This document shows positions 58,635-64,000 of a DNA stretch of 64,000 nucleotides, piece by piece. The position numbers and the translations under genes were made by a program. This DNA is from Tolypeutes matacus (Eukaryota > Chordata > Mammalia > Cingulata > Chlamyphoridae), in the NCBI GenBank assembly GCA_026826555.1, contig JAKSZT010053881.1, forward strand, positions 12,205,092 to 12,269,091, written 5' to 3'. The notes under the pieces are model-generated. The model worked only from the letters and a program-made list of their open reading frames with translations, did no database searches and was not told where the DNA came from. How positions within the stretch are numbered: position 1 is the first letter of the stretch; every line of letters begins with the position of its first letter.

Positions 58635-58795
58635 TTAAGCCTGTGGTTCTCAAACTTTAGCAGGCATAGTAATTGCTTGAAGGGCTCTTTGCTACCATAT
58701 TTATTGCTAGTTCAATAAGTCCAAGGTGAGGACCTAACTAGTTCTCAGATGAGGCCAGTGCTGCGGGGCTTGTGACCCACTGGATTAAGCTAATG
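58635..58795 (-). mobile_element. MER20-like fragment
   Basis: Starts gtggttctcaaactttagcagg, the Charlie/MER20 terminal repeat. Confidence 0.55.
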
Positions 58796-58899
58796 GAACA
58801 AATCAGTGTGTTGGAAGCATCCATGAAAACAAAGATTTTTCAAGGAATCAGATATGTATATGAAGATTAAATGTTAGCCATCATGCAGACAACTTTCCT

Positions 58900-59130
58900 T
58901 TAAAAGGAAATAGAGTTAGTAGTAATACTTTGAGAATGCTGTTTCGGAATTTGTTACAAATATTTCACAACAATGCAAGGGATTGGTGGTGGGGTGATGT
59001 ATGGGAGCCCTGTACCATGTTATGAATGTTTGTTTTGTAAATTCTCACATACTATACACTTATTGTTTATGTATGTTCATGTGTGAATGATATACTTCAA
59101 CAAATTGTTTTTAGAACAACAACAAAAAAA
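58900..59130 (+). repeat. LINE-type 3' tail
   Basis: Related to 1-265 (gttacaaatatttcacaacaatgca, ggggtgatgtatggg). Confidence 0.45.
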
Positions 59131-59163
59131 GGAAATATTATGGCTTAGCTGTTCATAGGAGGG

Positions 59164-59617
59164 TGTATTAGTCAGGGTTCTCTAGGGAAACAGAACTGAC
59201 AGTAGATATCTGCAAATAGTATGGAGATTTTTATACAAATTGTCTCACACAACTGTGGGGATGCACAAATCCAAATCCCATAGGCAGACTGAAAGCTGGG
59301 AACTCTGATGAAGGCTCTCGATGAAATCCCCAGGAGAAGCTGGCTGGCTGAAGTAGAGATTGAAATTCTCCCTTCTGCTTGCTGAAACAATCACTTCTCC
59401 TTCTGAAGCCTTCAACTAATTGAATGAGACTTCACTCATTGTTGAAGGCAGTCTTCTTTGTTGATTGTAGAGATAATCAGCCACAGATTCAATCAACTTC
59501 CTGGTGATTTAAGTCCATGAAATGTCCTCACAGTAACAATCAGGCCAGGGCTTGCTTGACCAAACGACTGGACACCATTACCTTGTCAAGTTGATACATG
59601 AACTTAACCATCACCAT
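59164..59617 (-). repeat. Solo MLT2-like ERV-L LTR
   Basis: tgtattagtcagggttctct at the left and gaacttaaccatcacc at the right are the two ends of the MLT2-type LTR read in reverse. Same family type as 10,829-11,169, opposite orientation, with no internal sequence. Confidence 0.8.
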
Positions 59618-59651
59618 CAGGGGAGAAAGGAGGATATTAAAAAAAAGGAGA

Positions 59652-59760
59652 CGGGGAGCAGGTATAGCTCATTTGGTTCAGTGCCTCCTTCCCATGTACG
59701 AGATCTTGGGTTGAATCCCTGGTACCTCATTTAAAAAAAGAAAAGAAAAGAAAAGAAAAA
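59652..59760 (+). repeat. DAS-type SINE
   Basis: acggggagcaggtatagctc head, B box gggttgaatccc, (aaaag)n tail. Confidence 0.85.
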
Positions 59761-61270
59761 ACGTAGACAATGTGGGAATAGAAGCAAAGAGGAAAGTGTA
59801 GCAGGATGAGGTGGAGGATGTCAGAGGGGCACAGAGACTTCCTGACAGAATGGCAAACCAGCACATGGCTGCATTTAAGAAAGAGAAAGCCCCTCTTCCA
59901 CCTTTCCACCAAACACCCCTCACTGCAGCTGACAAGTGAAATTCCTCTGTTATTCTCATCCTTTTTATTTTAAAGCTATGACTCCCAGTAAATATTATAT
60001 TGACACTTTAATGTGAATGACTTTTAAGCTCTTTCTTTAGTTGGAATGTAGAATGATGTCTTTTGAAAAATCAGTATATGTTTTTTCTCCTGATATGTCC
60101 TTTAACCCTTGACCCTTCTCCCTATTCAGGCAGCTTGGCAGTTTCTGGGAGGGAGGGATATGGAAGCTGAAAGCAGAGAAAAAAAGAGTCTCCTCTGGTC
60201 TGAACAGACAAGACTAGGGCATAGACAAAAGATTTAGAGGAAAATGTGACAACCAAGTAAGAGCGGGGCGTCACCAGCCCAGCCCACCAACCCCAGAATA
60301 GGAAAGGATTTCCCAGGCTGGAGAGAGGAGGATAGTCAGAGTGACGGGACCTAGAAGGTGATGACAGTGGTGGTGGGGGCCGGGTAGGGGACATAGACAC
60401 AACTCAGAGAACAGGAGGATGTTCAGGGAGACTCACTAAATTGCTCAGGGTGGTTTCTACCATCTGGTGGAAAGGAACCTGGATTAAACAGGAAATCAAA
60501 TGTTACAACAACTATTTGACTATATGGGCTATGTAATTTTATTTGTACCTCGGTGGAGGCCTTGTGCAGGGGAAGTCACGAAGAACCGAGTATCTGGAGT
60601 AGAGAGTGGGACGGTGAAAGGAAAGGAGCCTGTGCAGGGCAGGTTGAGGAGGAGGTGCCTGGTGCATGGACTGGTCTGTGCTGAGCAACTAGGGCAGCCA
60701 CCAAGGAACCGAGTGCTTTGTTCTGAAAGCTGAGGAGGCCACAGCAGGAAGGACCAGTGTGGGTTCACACCCACCTCTTCCTCCTTGGGGTCCTGAGAGC
60801 TGGTGGGGAAGAGGCTGTGAAGGGGAGCTGATGGAGAAGCCTCTGGTGGAGGGCCTGGGGCCACTACTGGTCAGCCGGGATAGAAGCCAGGAAGGAAAAG
60901 CTAGTCACAGAGTAGGGGAGAGCGAGGGCAAGCCGTTATCTGTCGGCACCTCTGCATCTGAAGACCCTCAGAGTGATGGCTGCTGCCTCGCTTCTCCTGT
61001 TCAAATCTTGTGCAAACTTCTCTTTTGGTTAACTCTAATTTGAAAAAAATACAAGGGGGAAGAGTCTGGGAAATGTAGTTCCAGATAAGCCAGGTTGGCA
61101 CAGTACAACCTCCCAGCCCCCATAGAACCATGTAGTGTTGAAAATAGTACTCATAGAAACATAGTTTCAACATTTAGAAGTTGAAAGGACATGAAAATTG
61201 CATGTTATTTTGCATGTTAAGCTTTTTACATTATAAGTTTACATCATAGGCAACTTCTTCCTCTGTATTT
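59761..61270. other. Unique intergenic sequence, GC-richer
   Basis: Contains several short frames without domains, splice context or known homology. Nothing recognised. Confidence 0.5.
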
Positions 61271-61279
61271 GTCCTCCAT

Positions 61280-61600
61280 GTTCAGTGCTTATACAGTGTC
61301 AATAGTATGGATTTGACTGCAAGTAAGAGAAAACCTGACTCAAATGGCTTAAAGAGTTCATTGGATTGTGTCCAGTGAAAAGTCTATGGGTAGAGATAAC
61401 TTCAACAAGCCTTGATCCAGCAGCTTGGCAACGTCATAGATTCTTCCATTGCTTGATATCACTTTCCAATATGTCAGCCGCATTGAAGGATGCCCCCTTT
61501 GTGGTCTTGTAATGATTCCCAGTAGCTCTTGGAGCTACATGCTTCTTCCTTGTGTTCAGCAAGAAAGAGAGCATCCAGTATATCCAAAAAAAAAAAAAAG
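61280..61600. repeat. Possible ancient mammalian interspersed repeat
   Basis: gactgcaagtaagagaaaacctgactcaaatggctt resembles a widespread mammalian repeat that I cannot name. Ends near A13 at 61,588. Confidence 0.35.
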
Positions 61601-63215
61601 ATTCATTCCTCTTAGACTACGTTAGTGGTGTGCCTCCCCCTAAACCAGATTGAGCAGCCAAGAAGACGGAACAGCTGGCAAAGGCAGAGCCACCTGGCTC
61701 CCATTTGGAAGCTTTTCCTAGACTATGCCAGCACAGCAGAAAGCAAAAGTGGCAAGGGGTCCAGCTAAGAGCCAGGAACCTCCTTTTCACCTCTAGTTAT
61801 GACGTTCCCTCGATACAGTAGACAGAACAAGATTGTTCTGCTGAATCTTATTTGCAGGAAATCAAAGCAGGGTCTATGAGCGAGGGGAGCAAGTGTCCAC
61901 TTTTAGCATCTGACTAAATGTCATATGTTGCTACAACAGGGATAAACCTTCTCAGGAAACCATTGGAGAAAAATCATCCACATTAAACACACATTTCCTA
62001 GAACAGGTGAAAAGAACATTTGAGGATGCGTTATTTACTTTTTGATGGCTAGAGATAATTCTTTATGTAAAAGGTAGGTACTTAGATGATAGGCCATCAG
62101 CTGTAACTAAGGTAAAAGGTCTGGATTTCACAAATATTCGTTACTTATTTGTAAACCAAACTCAGATGGTAAAATCTCTCTTCAAAGCATGAAGTTTAGT
62201 ATTCTAACGATGAGCTTTGTGGGCTGCCTTGAGAACCAGAATAAATAATGAAATATAATTTGGCCCACTGGAGGGCAGTAGTTTCTAATATGATTTATAG
62301 TATGATTTTCTGTCCCATTGCCAAATACGGTGTTGATTTCAGCAGCAGCTGTTTAGTCTCAGCGATAAGGAGAGGGCAGCAACCTAGAGAGTGGTTAAAA
62401 TTTGCAGCACCTTTCGGATCTTTGCAGTTCCGCCTCATTCGGGTCTATAGTGAATTTCTTCCCTGTGGACAGCTAGACACCTCATTTGTACCCAGGCCTG
62501 CTTTCAATCTGCCAGTATTTTCTTTAGTGGGATAATTCAAATTTCTTAGATTATGAGGCTACAGAATTACATAACACTGTAATTATTCCTGGCAGGGAAA
62601 GCAGTGGCCTTATTGAAATAAATGGCCAGTAAGATGCTCTCCTGGAGTTCCTTCTGCACCGCCATGTGACTCACTCAGCTCTTTGTCCTGGTAGCCTCCA
62701 GTGAGCACGGATCCAAGATAATGGCCAAAGACACTTCTCTCAGGAGATCCTCCCATGCCAAATCTTGCTTTATCAGTTCCATTGCCAACGCTTTCCCTCT
62801 TTCTCTGATACAAGAGTGTTAAAAGATCCAGTCTTCCCAGCATTGACACAGATTATGACAAGCAAACCAAACCAACCAAGCAACCACTTATCTGTTTCCC
62901 TTAATTTCTTTAAACTTGCTACTATTTTTCTTTCAGGCTACCATTTCAATGGAGATATTATAGATTTGTTTTGTCCATTCTTCCCTAGAATGTGGTGTTA
63001 TATCAAACATTTCATGTTTAGAATTTTATTGGCAATACTTAGAGTTCTTTGGTGCCAAGGATCAAATTGGATTTAAAATTTATTAACAGCTGGACAGTGA
63101 ATTGGGTCCCCACTCATTTTGACGCTTGCTCAGTGTCTCCTCTTTGGAACCACTTCCAGATGGGAATGCCATCTGGATGTTTTTCTTTAGCCCAGCTTTC
63201 CATGGTGGGAAACAA
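61601..63215. other. Unique intergenic sequence
   Basis: No gene or element that I can support. Confidence 0.5.
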
Positions 63216-63228
63216 AAGTGATTGAGTG

Positions 63229-63657
63229 TGGGAAACGGATGTGGCCCAAGCGATTGGGCTGCTGTCTACCATATAGGAGGTCCAGGGTTCGATTTCTGGG
63301 ATCCTGGTGAAAGGCAAGCTGGCTCACGCGGCGAGCTGGCCCGAGCAGAGAGCTGGCTCACACGGAATGCTGGCCCGTGCAGTAGTGCTGGCCGGTGCAG
63401 AAAGCTGGTGCAGCAAGATGATGCAACAAAAAGAGACACAGAGGAGAGACAATAAGAGATGCAGCAGACCAGGGAGCTGAGGTGGTGCAAGAGATTGAGC
63501 ACCTCTCTCTCACTCCGGAAGGTCCCAGAATCAGTTCCTGGTACCTCCAAAGGAGAAGACAAGCAGACACAGAAGAACACACATAGAGCAGACAGCAGCA
63601 CAAAACAACGGGGGTGGGGGGAGAGAGATAAATAAATAAATAAATCTTTTAAATAAT
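63229..63657 (+). repeat. Dimeric DAS-type SINE, perfect target duplication
   Basis: tRNA-like head (tgggaaacggatgtggcc, B box gggttcgatttc), a linker with repeated ctggc words, a second tRNA-like unit (gaggtggtgcaagagattgag), a tail with gcagacacagaag and (aaat)n. The 13-bp duplication aagtgattgagtg is at 63,216-63,228 and 63,658-63,670. Confidence 0.9.
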
Positions 63658-63670
63658 AAGTGATTGAGTG

Positions 63671-64000
63671 GCCCAGCTACGTACTAGGAACCTCATTTTC
63701 ACCTGTAGTTAGAATCCTTTCAATACAGTTGACAGAACAGTGCTGTTCTGATGTATTTTATTTGCAAAAGTCTATTCAACTCAAGCTGTGACTAAGAATC
63801 CACTGTGTATGGTGACCTTAAAGGAACTATAAACATGAGCTAGACCCAGTCCCTGCAAATAACTCAATCTAGTTTACACTTTTACTAAACTCTAGAGACC
63901 TAATTCTACTTATATCTCTCCTTAGGATTTATATTATATTGCCCTTTCGTCTAATTTTCTTTCAAGACAATAATCCAAAGGATTTTTTTTGGGGGGGCAA
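63671..64000. other. Unique sequence at window end
   Basis: Nothing recognised; T/G runs at the edge. Confidence 0.4.

Noticed and set aside
60500..61043. Overlapping frames on both strands in GC-richer DNA
   Set aside because: No recognisable protein, no splice logic, frames on both strands are typical of moderate GC.
63235..63305. tRNA-Ala-like gene
   Set aside because: A and B boxes belong to a SINE head with linker, tail and target duplication; no acceptor stem pairing. Same for the other SINE heads.
57600..64000. F3 (tissue factor), the gene next to ABCD3 in mammals
   Set aside because: No F3 exon or UTR-like sequence could be recognised; it probably lies beyond the window.
1..64000. 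CRISPR arrays, operons, bacterial mobile elements
   Set aside because: No regularly spaced repeats or prokaryotic gene organisation; intron-exon structure and SINE/LINE content are mammalian.

Overview
This is a mammalian chromosomal window, most probably from an armadillo (Xenarthra, Dasypus-like). Two things point there. The only host gene is the 3' end of ABCD3, whose exons match the mammalian protein. The dominant short repeat is a tRNA-Ala-like SINE with A and B boxes, in monomeric and dimeric forms, that I recognise as the armadillo DAS family. No bacterial, CRISPR or plasmid feature is present. The species call rests on remembered repeat families and could not be searched.

Layout. 1-10.4 kb: last three coding exons of ABCD3 (+ strand) and its 3' UTR, with young SINEs in the introns. 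10.8-14.3 kb: a decayed class III (ERV-L type) provirus with a 5' LTR and a Leu-tRNA-like primer site. 14.8-21.5 kb: a mosaic of L1 fragments on both strands, two tandem SINEs, a solo LTR with a long polypurine tract, and at 19.7-20.65 kb a processed, spliced retrocopy of an endogenous retrovirus mRNA. 21.6-29.2 kb: a complete class II (ERV-K type) provirus with 391-bp LTRs, 6-bp target duplication and Lys-tRNA primer site; its pol gene is replaced by about 2.7 kb of unrelated AT-rich sequence. 30.1-45.0 kb: a second class II provirus with a related interior and a different LTR. Its 5' part is split by a nearly full-length L1 (30.3-37.7 kb, ORF1 open, ORF2 broken) and by 1.4 kb of unclassified sequence. 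45-54.5 kb: antisense L1 sequence, interrupted by a processed pseudogene of a vasculin gene (GPBP1L1-like) and by the 3' end of a minus-strand class I-like ERV. 54.8-57.6 kb: a decayed plus-strand L1. 57.6-64 kb: mostly unique intergenic DNA with MER20-like, MLT2-like and SINE copies.

How it fits together. Apart from ABCD3 the window is a nested insertion record. Old antisense L1s received the class II proviruses and the retrocopy; those proviruses then received a SINE (first provirus) and an L1 (second provirus). The most informative set is the class II family. Two genomic proviruses retain a pair of internal env splice signals, and a third locus is an L1-made cDNA copy in which that intron, and the leader-to-env intron, are missing. 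Together they show that the family makes or made a doubly spliced env-region mRNA. In the first provirus the same splice would join the signal-peptide exon in frame to the open TM region and bypass the broken SU region.
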